DNA of 64,000 bases from Zhengitettix transpicula (Eukaryota; Arthropoda; Insecta; Orthoptera; Tetrigidae), in NCBI GenBank assembly GCA_037074705.1, contig CM073596.1, forward strand, positions 56,758,001-56,822,000. The letters are read 5' to 3'. How positions within the stretch are numbered: position 1 is the stretch's first letter; each line of letters starts with the position of its first letter. A program made the translations under genes and the position numbers. Below the pieces are notes generated by a model that was not told where the DNA came from, did no database searches, and saw only the letters and a list, made by a program, of their open reading frames with translations. This document shows positions 25,345-37,349 of this stretch, one piece after another.

Positions 25345-26733
25345 TACTAATAATTTTCTTTACCTTGTTGTTTGGAGTAACGTGCACAATTATTATCTTT
25401 AGTTACTTATGCAATAAAAGAGTAATAAGTCTACGTAATTAAAATATTTCATTAATGTTGATTCACATTTAGAGGGTTTGCTAAAATTTATTATAATACT
25501 CAAACAAATATGTTGCAAACCTTGAATACAGTTCCCCAGCCTCACATTGCAGACGAATTTTAACCACGCAAAGGAACTTCTTAAAGATGGCTTGATCTTT
25601 ACGTATATGTATAATCAAAGATCTTAGTTGAATGGAAATTATAGACAAAGTATACATTGTATAAGTTTAACCTTAATGTTAAATTTTTAACAAATACAGG
25701 AGCACAATAAAAAGAAACGTTTAATAATAGTTATAAAACTAAATAAACATATGAAGATTACATATATATATATTGTAAAAATAATTAAAAGAACTTAGTA
25801 GATGTGGTCGGGTTTTCCATTGGCTACATCGGTTTAGAGAAAAGGAAGTTAATAATAGTGGGACAGATAAGATGAACGAGACAGGTCAAAGTCAAATAAA
25901 TAACAATAAGAATTCCGAAACAAGAGAAATAGTAATGATTTAACAAAAGGTATAGAAATTATCCTGAAAATAGAACAAACACATCTACAAGCATAGTTCT
26001 GTCTCCAGAAGAAGGAGACTAGCGCACTGAAGTTTTTTTTGTTATTATCTTTATGTGCGAGGAGGATTTGTATAGCGCAGGTTTTAGTTTTAAGGGATAT
26101 GATTTCCATACGACTGATGTTAACGGGTATTTGCTTATGTTTGTTGATATACCACCCGTTCTGAAAAACTTAAGAGAGGTAGAAATGGTTCTACGGACGA
26201 TGTTATATCAATCGTTTGATCTATCTTTTTGCTTGTAACTATAGATTTTTTCTCTGCTATGCGTTGGAAAGAGAATTAAATTCTCTAAAACCTATTTTCT
26301 ATGACAAATTAATTTATTATCTTGCATATACCCAGCACTAGAAATATGACAAACTGCATTCTATTCGAAATTGTCGTAAATTTGACGAAAGATTTCTACC
26401 GCTTCGTTCCTCTGAATTTCATACTTGACTACACCATTCGATGCAGAATTTTATTCTGTACAATTTATTACTGAATATTATTTTCAATAGAATGCCTCAT
26501 GCCTTTGCTATTGGCGAAAAACATCCAATAATAATGTTGGAGAATCATATGGGTTTGATTTATTTTAAACAAAGTTTCTCTCATTAATTTCAATGATAAT
26601 TAATATCATGAGTTAATTGTTCTCAATTTGGCTGCCCTGAAACACCCGCTGCTACAGAGGCGCGAAGTGGCGGGATAAATATTTTATCTGAGTGTGTTGT
26701 TATTGTGACATTGTCTTTATTCGAAAATTGAGA
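25345..26733. promoter_or_regulatory. Shared HCCS/LIG1 head-to-head intergenic region
   Basis: 1389 bases separate the HCCS start codon (minus) from the LIG1 start codon (plus). Both 5' UTRs and promoters must lie here unless further 5' exons exist. Most is AT-rich. A small GC-rich patch near 26635-26680 lies next to LIG1. Open frames at 25849-26238 on either strand show no recognisable domain. Confidence 0.6.
26659..26675 (+). promoter_or_regulatory. Paired E2F-like sites upstream of LIG1
   Basis: GGCGCGAA (26659-26666) and GGCGGGA (26669-26675) sit in the only GC-rich patch, about 60 bases before the LIG1 ATG. Both fit E2F/DP-type core sequences, and replication genes including DNA ligase 1 are classical E2F targets in animals. 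The link to LIG1 is inference from position. Confidence 0.5.
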
Positions 26734-29700
26734 ATGTCACAAAAGTCTATAACGTAAGTAAATTAATCATTTGCATGTCATGTTACTCAACGAATTTAAA
26801 CTTTCAATTAAAATCGGACATAGAGTGGAAGTATTGACACATGCAATATGAGATTGACTTAATGTCAGAATGGATTTTGAATCTCTCAATGACCTGTGTT
26901 GCATAATAATTGAATATTCAACAATGTCGAAGGTTTTGGTTAAGTCTGAAAACTTTTTTGTAGCATACTGATATCAGAAATTTGACTAGATCCTAATTAA
27001 CTGATTTATTCTTTTTGAAGCCTTAATCTTTTACTGAAGTTGCAGTAGTAAATCATAAACAGTTATATAACTTTCTGATAACAATCTCCATCAGTTTAGG
27101 AGTTGTACAGGTAACACATTAATAATATCAGTTTTGGTCAATTACTTATAATTCAAATATTAGCTTTATTGTATGTAAGATAAATTGAACTAGAGCAGTT
27201 AAATGAATGTTAAAAATTTATAAAATCATATGACATTTTATAAATGAGTTAACTAATTTGTTAATTTTTTTTTAATTTAATCAAATTGTTTATTACAGAT
27301 CATTTTTTAAAACCAAACCACAACCAACAAAAGACGTATCTGAAATTGAAAAGTCTCCTTTTAAACAAAATGGGTATGTTGTTATTATATTTTAACTATA
27401 TGAATCACATCAGTAGTTATGCAGAGGTATATAAAATTTGGCTTACACACCTTAAAATGTTCAGACAATTTTTTTCCTCTGTCACCATATTTATACATAT
27501 GCAGAAATGCTGATCTGTTTTTAACCAAGCAGAATAAATTTACAAATGTAGCATTTGATAATAATAATTTGTTGCGATATTTATGCACCTCAATTCCCAG
27601 TAAACGAGATGTATCTCCAGATGATTCACCATTGAAAGTTACTAAGAAGAAACGCTACAGAATTGAAAGTGATGATGAAGAAAGTGCAGATGAAAATGTG
27701 TAAGTTAAATACTAATAAATTTATTTATTTATCTTTTAAAAGTAAATTCAATTTTACCTTAGGTTGTATTTAATTTTTAATCTGAATGTGAAGAGAGTAG
27801 AATTATATGCCAAATATTTAATTCCTTTCTGTATCTAATAATTGTTTCTAGCTTTATTTATACTAGCTAAGTTTTTCTGTAAAACATTCCAATTCCTAAT
27901 TTAATCACTTAAATCACAAAATCACAATGGGGAAAAAATAATTGGTATCAATAGGTACCAGTTAGTTTATGAACCAACATTTATTAAATTTTTCTGGATT
28001 TTTCTTGTTATTATTTTAATAGTTCTTAATTTTTACTCAATCTTGCTTTATACTTCTGAATGTTAAATAAGTATTGAGAAATTAATTACTGTTCCTATAT
28101 TGTTAACAAAGTGAAAAATTTACGTGTTTTGAAAATTAATAATAAAAAATATAGCCAAATACAGACAAAATAGGTGATAATATAAATACCACAAACATTT
28201 CTGGAAACCTTGTTCCTTTCTTCAGGTGCTCTTCTTGTGTTCTTTTAGTTTTCTTAGCACCTGAAGAAAGGAACAAGATGTTCAGAAACATTGTGCAGTA
28301 TTTATATGATCACTTATATTGTCTGTATTTGGCTATATTTTTTATTATTAATAATTATAACATCTAAATACTTATATATGGCACAAATTTCAAATAACAG
28401 ATAAAGAGTACTTTTCTTGAGAAGCACCTGTGTTCTAATGTATTATTTGATTTGTAATAGAGCTCCAGCAGAAAAGAAAGTAGCTGTCTCTGCAAACATA
28501 TCCATAAAGTCATCCCCTTTTAAAAGTAGCAATTTAGAGCAAGAGAGTAAAAAAGCTGAAGATGCTGAAAACAGTAAAGTTAAAGAGAAACGTGAAAATA
28601 CTACTGGGGACGGTATCAAAGAAAATTGTGACTCAAAGAAACTCAGACCAACTGGTAAGAATTCATTTGATATTGTAATGGAAACTGAAACTCATAAATT
28701 TAAAAACACAAAACATCTCTTTATTAAGTGTAAAATATAGTGCTTATTGAAATTAATACTAAGATGTATGTTATAGCAATAAATTATTAACTATAAACTA
28801 ATTTGTTTATATTTTATTTCTTGCCATTAGAATTATTACTGAAATTTAATTTAATCAGATAATCAAAGATATTATAACAAACTTAAAATAAGTTTATTTT
28901 TAATTGGATTCAAAGTAGATTATTTTTTTACATTATCTTAAGCTTCAAAGCTACTTTATAAAGGACCTGTGCTTCATGCAGCTATCCTATCCAAAGTTAT
29001 GGAAGCGTCCGAGAAGATTGTTCCTCAAAAGAGAGATGACAAATCAGATGCTGAAGCCAGTGATGAAGAAAGTTCTCCTGAAAAGGTAAATGTTAATTAT
29101 ACAAATGCACTTTTTACAATGTCAATGTATTATTACAAGTACAATTAAACCTTGACATAATTGACTAAAGTGGGGGAGGGTATGTTGAATGTAGCCAAAA
29201 GACCATTATATAAAAGTCAGTTTTCTTAATACGGAATATTCTTTTTATGACTTTTAAATTTTCTTTGCTATTATTTTTCTATTTAAAGTTTGTCTGTATG
29301 AATTTTCTATTTTGTATTATTGTTCTTCAAAATCACTAGTTTTCTGGAATTTTACATTCGCACTTACATCATACATGTCAGAATCAGTTTGCTTTTGTAT
29401 TTCATATTGTTCACAGAAACGAGACATTTTAAAATTTAATTTAAATTAATTATTTTAGTTTGCCCGTATTTTGAGGATACAATTATGACTACTTGTTTAA
29501 TTTACAATTTCAACAGATTGAATCAACGAAATACTTTCATTCACTTCAAGTAAGCAAATTAAACTGTTGTATAGCTCTATTATGTCTCCTTTACACTATG
29601 GCCATTCTTGATTGGTGAGACCTTGGGGCTGCTCACCATTAATAATAATAATAATTGTGGTCGGAAAAAAATTGCTCCCAAAGCGAACAATCGCAGTTTG

Positions 29701-29904
29701 TGATTAATATATTATATAATAAGGGTATAGCATTATTCTATTTCAAATATTTCTTAATCTTTTAAATTCAGGTCACACAAGACTTTGGAAGAAACAAATC
29801 TAGCAGTCCTCCATCAGCCAAAAAAGCTAAAGCAGCAAAGAAAAAGGTAACAAAAAGTATTTAATAATTCTCATCCCACTATTTGCTCTTCTTCCCTTTA
29901 TTAC

Positions 29905-29947
<43 letters not shown>

Positions 29948-32900
29948 TTGGAATTAGTGTTACAAAGTAAATTTTGTTTCTTTGATATTCATATTAATTT
30001 CAGTTTGGCAATTACATTATATGCATGAAGCACAAATTTCTGTTATTTAGTTTATTCAGCTTATGTGGATTTGTGTACTTTGTACTCATAGAGTTCCAAG
30101 GCAGTCAAAAACAAATCTTCCAAAACACCAAAGAAAAATCAAAGTACTCTTAAAAATACATCATATGAAGACCAAATTTCTTCTAAAGATAATATAAACT
30201 GTGAAGATGTAGAAATGGAAAAGGGAAATAATGATGAGGGTTCTCATTCAGATGATAAAGAATCTAATAATGAGAAAGAATTTTCTGAAAATAAAGTTAC
30301 GACAAGGTTTAAGGAAGAACCAAAAGAGGTTGCTGTTGAAAAAAATTTATCAAAAGAAAAGTCTCCACCAAAAAAATCAATGCACAGTTTTTTTGGTATG
30401 TTGTCTTCAACCCAGTGTTTTTTGTAGTTTGAAAATATTTAAATAAAATTAATATTTTTTTGTTAATTTTCAGCTTCTAGCACTTCCAAAAAAAAGTCTG
30501 ATGATACACAAACAAATAACTATAATCCATCCAAATCTGATTACAATCCTATAAAAGATGCAATTTGGAAGTATGAGGAAAAGTATGTTACCTTTAACAC
30601 TAGTTAATATTAATAAGATATGTAGTGGTATAATAACAGAAATTTTATAATTAAAAATTATTAATACAAATTAATTAATAATTGATCAATATTATTATAT
30701 ATAACAGAAAAAAATAGGTGCTAAATGAAATGTTTCTGCAATCATTGTTGCTTTTTTCAGGTGATAAAAAAAATGCATGAATGATACACTGCATAAACCA
30801 GTTATAATAGGCGAAGAATTGGTTTGTGCGGAGTGTCATTCTTACACCTCTTTCATTTTGTTTTATTGGAATTGATACTTGAATTCTAAACAGAACTGAG
30901 TGTTTACTAGATGTTGGTGTTTTCACCTTATCAATTACAAAACATTATTTATAACATCTCCTTTCATCATAAACTTAATACTCAGTTTCTTCCTAAATTC
31001 TTTTGTAGCTCATCCAAACTTGTCTTCAATAACTTACATATTATACACAAGTTGTAGGGTATACTTTTAAATAATACCTTCATTTTTTTATATGCAGACT
31101 AATCTTAATATAGTTACATTAATTCAGATTTTTTTTTACAGAGTGCCATATCTTGCACTGGCTAAAACAATGGAGGTTATTGAAAATCTTTCAGCACGTC
31201 TTAAAATGATAGAAATATTGGCAAATTATTTCCGTTCAGTGATTGTTTTGAGTCCAGATGACCTTTTGCCTAGTATTTATCTATGCCTAAACAAATTGGC
31301 ACCTGCATATGAAGGTAAAGATAATGTGTTGACAATAACATTTATTTATGTAAGCAATAGAGTAGGAAAGTTCTGTTCTTTCTTGTCTTAGGCCATTAAA
31401 AATTTGACATGTTCCTTATTATCCAACATGGATTTAATTAAAATTAGTAATTCAACCACGCTCTCTTTCCTGTTCATATTAATTATATACATGACACTTA
31501 TTGATAAATTATGTTTTAATTAGTTATTAGAATTTAGTGATTAAAAATTTATTCCTGACATTGTTAGTTGAACTGTATATTATTAGTCTGCTGGGAGCAT
31601 TGCATCAATTAATTGGATCAGTCAAAGGTTATTATTCTACCCTGTTAATTTCCCTGTTTACATATTATAAAATGGTTCTTGAACATCTATTATTTCCCTA
31701 CATACACATTCCAGGTATTGAATTGGGAATTGCAGAAACGACTTTAATGAAAACCATAGCTCAAAGCACTGGCCGCACCCTTGCACAAATAAAGTCTGAT
31801 GCTGCCAGCACTGGTGATCTTGGTATAGTTGCTGAGCAAAGTCGTAGCAACCAAAGAATGATGTTTCAACCAGCCAGACTTACTGTTCAAGGGGTGTTCA
31901 CAAAACTGAAAGAGATAACACAGATGACTGGTCAGGCTGTAAGTATGAATGGAGACATTGTTCCTATAAATATTAATGCACCATTGTCAGAATTCAAATG
32001 TAACTCATAAATTTTGTTTTTCTTTATTATCGATAAAGCAATTCAGTATAATGTAATGTGCTCTATTGACTTTTTTAATCTAAAAGCCAAATAGTGCCAA
32101 ACCCTATTAATATTACTGTAATTTGTTTTTAACTGATTTAAAATTATTTTGTCCCATTTTTATATCTGTTTTATTGTTGGACATAATTTTCGTTCATCAT
32201 GCAGTCAATGGGGAAGAAGGTTGCCAAAATTCAAAGCATGTTTGTTGCCTGCAAGCAGTCTGAAGCTCGATACCTGATACGATCGTTGGCTGGAAAGCTT
32301 AGAATTGGTCTCGCAGAGCAATCTGTTCTTCAGGTATTAATTAAGCTATTTTCATGTTTGTCTTAAACAAACTATAAAGGTACACCTGACTTGATGCTAT
32401 TTTAATTGAGATCTTGTGTATTTAGTTTATGTAAGTTTTGAACTGTCCTAAATAAATATTATTTTGTAGATCTCTCCTTTTTTACGATAAACATTAATTA
32501 ATTATATAATGTGAATTATGACATGACTTTTATGAAATTTGTATTTGGTGATTTTTCAGAAAGTGTGTATTATGTTATGATTCTTCTCACGTGAACTTAA
32601 TAAATTATTCATTATGTCTGTCATACAATTTGGTCTGTGGAAGAAATATAGAATTATTCAAGGAAAAGTTTGTAATATTTAAATAAAAAATTGATTTGTC
32701 TTAGGCATTGGCACAAGCGTGTTTAATGACTCCACCAGAACAGACTTATCCACCTGAAATCATCAATGCTACCAAATCCATGTCTCAGCAAACTTTCAAG
32801 AGCAAACTGGAAGAAGTAGCTACAATCATAAAAACTACATACTGGTATGGTAACTAATACATATGGATCTTTGCAGTAGTATATTTTTGTGGTTATTCTA

Positions 32901-35900
32901 AAGGGTCTGTTGTTTTAATTAAAAGCAAAAGTTACTTATGTAACAGAATCAATTGCTAATTCTTATTGTTACTTTTGCAGTGAGTGCCCTAATTATGATC
33001 GGATTGTAGCAGTGTTACTTAAGGATGGTGTCAGGGCTTTACCAGAACACTGCCACCTTACAACTGGTGTTCCTCTTAAGCCTATGTTAGCTCATCCCAC
33101 AAAAGGTGTCCATGAAGTTTTGCATCGTTTTGAAGGCCTTAAATTTACTTGTGAATGGAAATATGATGGAGAAAGAGCTCAGGTGAGTTGTTCAATATTA
33201 TGCTTTCTATAATCTTATAACATGTCTTAGTAAATTGAGCACTTTAGTATTAGATATATTGTAAAAATTGTCATTGGAATTTATTTACTGATATATAAGC
33301 AAGTAAGAATGTGACGTCAAAATAATTGGTATGGAAAGGAAAGAGAAAGGTGTTGGCTTACCTGAAATTGAAACCTGGCTTCGCCATTCAGAACAGGAGG
33401 AAGTATGTTCTGGAAAAATCACAGCCCATGTGTGACTGACTTACAAAGTACTAATTTACATGAAATGGATTATAACATCACTCTACACTTACGTAAAATA
33501 GGAATTACAACAATGCATTAATGTATCTCAATTTATACTGTTTTAATTCCATAAATTTACCATTAAGAAAATGCTGTTAATTTCTTCCTCCTCTCCTAAT
33601 ATGTACCATTCTACATGAATTGGAAGTAGTAAAAAGATTTGTTTGATGGATTATGTATGAAAGTTTTTAGTGCTATATTTAATTTATGATGTACATATAA
33701 CTGTAAATTTCAGATACACTTGCACGACAATGGGAAAGCAAATGTGTACAGCCGTAACCAAGAAGATAATACTTCCAAATATCCTGACATCCTTTCACGG
33801 TTGCCTAAAATAGTTGCTGATGGTGTACAGTCTTGCATTCTAGATTGTGAGGCTGTGGCTTGGGACAAGGAGAAGAAGCAAATACTTCCATTCCAAGTTC
33901 TCAGCACTCGAAAGAAAAAGGTTGGTAGCTTTACAGGTGTATAAGCTTAAATCCGCTGTTTTTTTAGTCACAAAAACATGTTTTTTTTCTTAGAAGTAAA
34001 AAAGAAATTATTCAAAGTACTACCCTTGTTAGGGTAACAGCCCTCAAAAATTTGATATTTTATTGCTTTTTTAAGTCAGGCACTCTATATCCCTCTTTCC
34101 TATGTAAATGATTTATATATATTGAATTCAACATTTATTGTTTCAGGATGCTTCAGAGTCTGAAATCAAAGTACAAGTTTGTGTTTTTATGTTTGATCTC
34201 CTTTACCTTAATGGAAAACCTCTTGTCCGTGAGCCCTTTGCAGAGCGTCGTCGTTTACTACGAGAAAGTGTGAAGGAGATTGAAGGAGAGTTTCACTTTG
34301 CTACTTGTCTAGATACTAGCACTATGGAAGAAGTGCAGGAATTCTTGGATGAATCAGTCAAAGGTAACCAGGAATATTTTAATATTGATCATTATGCTCA
34401 ATGGTTATTTGCTTCGTGTTTTTAAGTATCTATTCTTTGTCTATTTTTCACTATATACTGCAACTCAAAGTAATGAATAGGGAGGAAATTAACTATAAAA
34501 TTTGATTTTGGGGAAAGATTCTAACAGATACATTAGTAATTAGTGGGGCAACCAAAATCCTTTTGAAATAATAAATCTTTATTTTAACTTTCAAACTGAC
34601 TTGTGTAGAGCATTTAAAACCGGTAAAGAAGGTGGAGTGGTGCACTTCAGCTTCACTTTCCATATGATCCAATAATGGTCTATAATAAGTACCAGTCACA
34701 ACTGTGCCCTATTTCCAAATACAAACTATACTGCTTTTTTTTACAAAAGAAAGTTGACATCACCATTAAACTAACAAAACTGTTTACCGTTCACCATTTG
34801 GTGGCATAATGATTTATCTACATTTTGTCTAGTTGCTAAATGATTAAAGAAATTTGCACTACAAGAATTAATTTGTGACATTTTTCAATTGTTGAAATGA
34901 GATGCATATAGTCTCAGCAATTACAAAACTTCATTTAACACACTTCTACTGTGATACATCAATATTCTAATTAATAAATAAAATTGACTGTTTGTGAGTA
35001 TATATGCAACAAATCTAAATGCAGCTTTGACCCAATTTTGTACACATGACCCTCTTAAACCAGGCACAAGTTTGTTTACACTATCAGGGTAACATTTAAG
35101 GTGATGGAAGAAATTTTGATTTTCTTAGGGTATGCTGCACGTTGAGTATTTTTGACACTATTACCAAAATGGGGAATATTTTTTAATATGGGTACTGGAA
35201 GTATTTTGGACTCTTACTCTCAAAGTCTAGGCAGTTGGGTACCAGAAGTACTTTTTACTTTTTAAAGGTGCTGGGAGTATTTTTTGAATTAAATATTTTT
35301 CAGGCTTATATAAATAAATATCATGACAACACTGGGAACCAAGCTAGTTTTCTATTCTATTCTATTCGGAATTATACATACAAAACAAGTCACGCAATTG
35401 AACAATATTTCCTTTCATTTTGTAGAAATCAGCCAGACTTATCATGGAGTTGTAATCTTTTGATTCTTGACGGGATATTAACTAATAATTATATAGAAAC
35501 ACTTTCAGTAAGAAAACTGAGTAAAAATTTGGAAATATTTAATTTTTTGTATGTGTACATAATACAGGGAAATTATAATATTTCATTCTGTTTCATTGCT
35601 ATCTTTTTTAAAAATATGAAATATAAAATATTCCAGGTAATTGTGAAGGGCTGATGGTGAAAACATTAGAAGAAGAGGCAACATATGAGATTGCAAAACG
35701 ATCTCGTAACTGGCTCAAGTTAAAGAAGGATTACTTGGAAGGTGTTGGAGATACCCTGGATGTTGTTGTAATTGGTGGATATTTTGGCCGTGGCAAAAGA
35801 ACTGGAACATATGGTGGTTTCTTGCTTGCATGCTACGATCATGATAATGAAGAATACCAAAGTATTTGTAAAGTAAGGTCCCTCTTGATCATTTTTAGGG

Positions 35901-37349
35901 AGTTAGAATTTAAAACAATTTGACCATAAATAGAATTAGCAAATTAAATTTTATATTTACACACACACATAAATAAAAGCACATATATATCCCAAATTAC
36001 TTTACACATTGTGTGAAATTCCTTATATTATTATTATTATTATATATATACTTGCAATATTGGTATGGAGAGGACAGAGAGAGAGGTTGTGGCTTACCTG
36101 AAAGTGAAGTGCGGTGTCGCCATAAGGAACTGAAGGCATTTCTTCAAATTTTCGGAGGCTCTCAGCCTCCTTCCTGAAGAGGAAAGGAAAGAGAGATAGG
36201 TTGTGGCATACCTGAAAGAGAAGTGTGGTGTCACCATGAGGAACTGAAGGTTATTCTTCCAATTTTCAGAGGCTCTCAGCCTCCTTCACTTTCAGGTAAG
36301 CCACAACCTATCTCTGTTTCCTTTCCATACCAATATTGCAATTATTTTTGACAATGTCATATCCTTACTAATATCATGTATATGTATATATATATATAAA
36401 TGTGTGTGTTAATTTACAGATAGGAACAGGATTTTCTGATGAGGCATTGCAGAAACACACAGATACTTTGAAAGAGCATGTGATAGAGAAACCTCGTCCA
36501 TATTACCGATATGACAATAGCCATGAACCTGATCACTGGTTTGATGCTGTTCAAGTGTGGGAGATAAAATGTGCTGATTTGTCACTTTCCCCTGCTCACA
36601 GAGCTGCTATAGGCATTGTAAGGAAGTAGCATTATCTTATTCTCTTCTGAGCATACAAAATTCAAATCTTTCAATATACCTTTTTTTGTGACAGGTTGAT
36701 CCAGAAAAAGGACTGTCACTTCGATTTCCTCGCTTTTTGAGAGTGCGCGATGATAAGAATGTAGAAGATGCTACAAATGCTGTGCAGGTAAATAGTGTCA
36801 ACAAAACAAAACCATGCAATAGTAACAAAATTTAAAAATACTATTGTTGTATTTTGCTGATGACTGTTATACAAGCCTAAATGAATTATAGATTAACAAA
36901 AAGAAATATAATACATCTGTTTTGAACTGTCAACTGTATAGTTCAGTTGTGTCACTCTTGGCTCTTGTTATTTTGGTACCTGAAGAAAAGAACTAAGTTT
37001 CCAGAAACTTGTGGTATTTATGTCATCACTTCATTTTGTCATTTGGTTATCTTATAATTATAAAAAAGATTCATTTTCATGCACTGTAGGAAGAATTCTC
37101 AGATTCCCGACTTGGTGGCTTATCAAATTATCTACGCAGACATAAAACTTTATATATTTAACATACATCCAAAGTACAATATTAAATTAAAATTGGGAAC
37201 TCGTATTTGTCAATATAATCATATTAATTTAAGTGTTCTGCTATTAAAATATTTTCTTTTAATTTTAGGTTGCAGAAATGTATAAGAACCAAGATCAAGT
37301 AAAAAATCAATGTTCTACCAGTAAGCCTAATGAGGAAGATTTTTATTAG
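26734..37349 (+). CDS. LIG1: DNA ligase 1 (ATP-dependent)
   Basis: Seals nicks between Okazaki fragments and in excision repair, in the nucleus. Nineteen coding exons: 26734-26753, 27299-27373, 27601-27699, 28461-28654, 28943-29085, 29772-29846, 30092-30395, 30474-30582, 31142-31314, 31715-31938, 32205-32333, 32705-32844, 32981-33182, 33714-33920, 34147-34363, 35637-35872, 36420-36617, 36695-36787, 37269-37349. They total 2919 bases (972 residues). The start MSQKSITSFF is a PCNA-binding PIP box. A charged, Lys/Glu/Ser-rich tail follows to about residue 320, with a second PIP-like KKSMHSFF (296-303). The DNA-binding domain starts near [11 protein letters not shown]. The catalytic motif is [10 protein letters not shown] with Lys 622 as adenylation site. 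[27 protein letters not shown] and SLRFPRF are the later nucleotidyltransferase and OB-fold motifs. All introns are GT-AG. Several introns carry foldback repeats. Confidence 0.97.
28136..28350. mobile_element. Foldback family E element in LIG1 intron 3
   Basis: An almost complete palindrome. The left arm ATATAGCCAAATACAGACAAA is mirrored by TTGTCTGTATTTGGCTATAT at the right. Both arms hold a hammerhead-like core: CTGAAGA - GAAC/GTTC - GAAACATTGTG (plus 28261-28294) and its mirror (minus, about 28225-28191). The centre is short. Confidence 0.7.
29908..29942. repeat. (TA)n microsatellite in LIG1 intron 6
   Basis: An uninterrupted TA run of about 35 bases between exon 6 and exon 7. Confidence 0.9.
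30690..30790. mobile_element. Diverged foldback family E remnant in LIG1 intron 8
   Basis: On the minus strand, CTGAAAA - GCAA/TTGC - GAAACATTT (about 30765-30725) is followed by TTAGCACC on the other side. This is the same motif order as in family E but strongly diverged. No clear long arms remain. Confidence 0.35.
33325..33412. mobile_element. Family F fragment in LIG1 intron 13
   Basis: GGTATGGAAAGGAAAGAGAA, then GGCTTACCTGAAATTGAA, then CTTCGCCATTCAGAAC match the left arm and following segment of the foldback at 36052-36341. Only one arm is present. Confidence 0.5.
36052..36341. mobile_element. Foldback family F element in LIG1 intron 16
   Basis: Inverted arms of about 58 bp: 36052-36109 and 36282-36341. 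Both contain TTGCAATATTGGTATGGA, GGTTGTGGCTTACCTGAAAG and TGAAG in mirror image. Between them, about 125 bp is present twice as direct repeats, each with the internal palindrome GGAGGCTCTCAGCCTCC. The element fills more than half of the 547-bp intron. No coding capacity. Confidence 0.7.
36945..37065. mobile_element. Partial foldback family E element in LIG1 intron 18
   Basis: CTGAAGAAAAGAAC, then CCAGAAACTTGTGGTATTTA (36980-37018), followed by TTTTGTCATTTGGTTATCTTATAATTATAA, matches one arm of family E. The mirror arm is not recognisable. Confidence 0.45.

Noticed and set aside
30231..30446. Plus-strand frame inside LIG1 exon 7 in another phase
   Set aside because: A shadow frame of the Lys/Glu-rich LIG1 coding sequence.
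31537..31714. Upstream extension of the LIG1 exon 10 frame
   Set aside because: The frame stays open by chance through the intron end; homology and a CCAG acceptor place the exon start at 31715.
34493..34760. Minus-strand frame with [12 protein letters not shown], faintly like a mariner transposase segment
   Set aside because: Too short and degenerate, with an in-frame stop just upstream; no DD(D/E) context. It lies in a LIG1 intron and cannot be supported as a transposase remnant.
35235..35654. 139-codon frame in LIG1 intron 15
   Set aside because: Ends at the border of exon 16, rich in Phe, Tyr, Ile and Asn, no domain; LIG1 homology resumes cleanly only after the TTCCAG acceptor at 35636.
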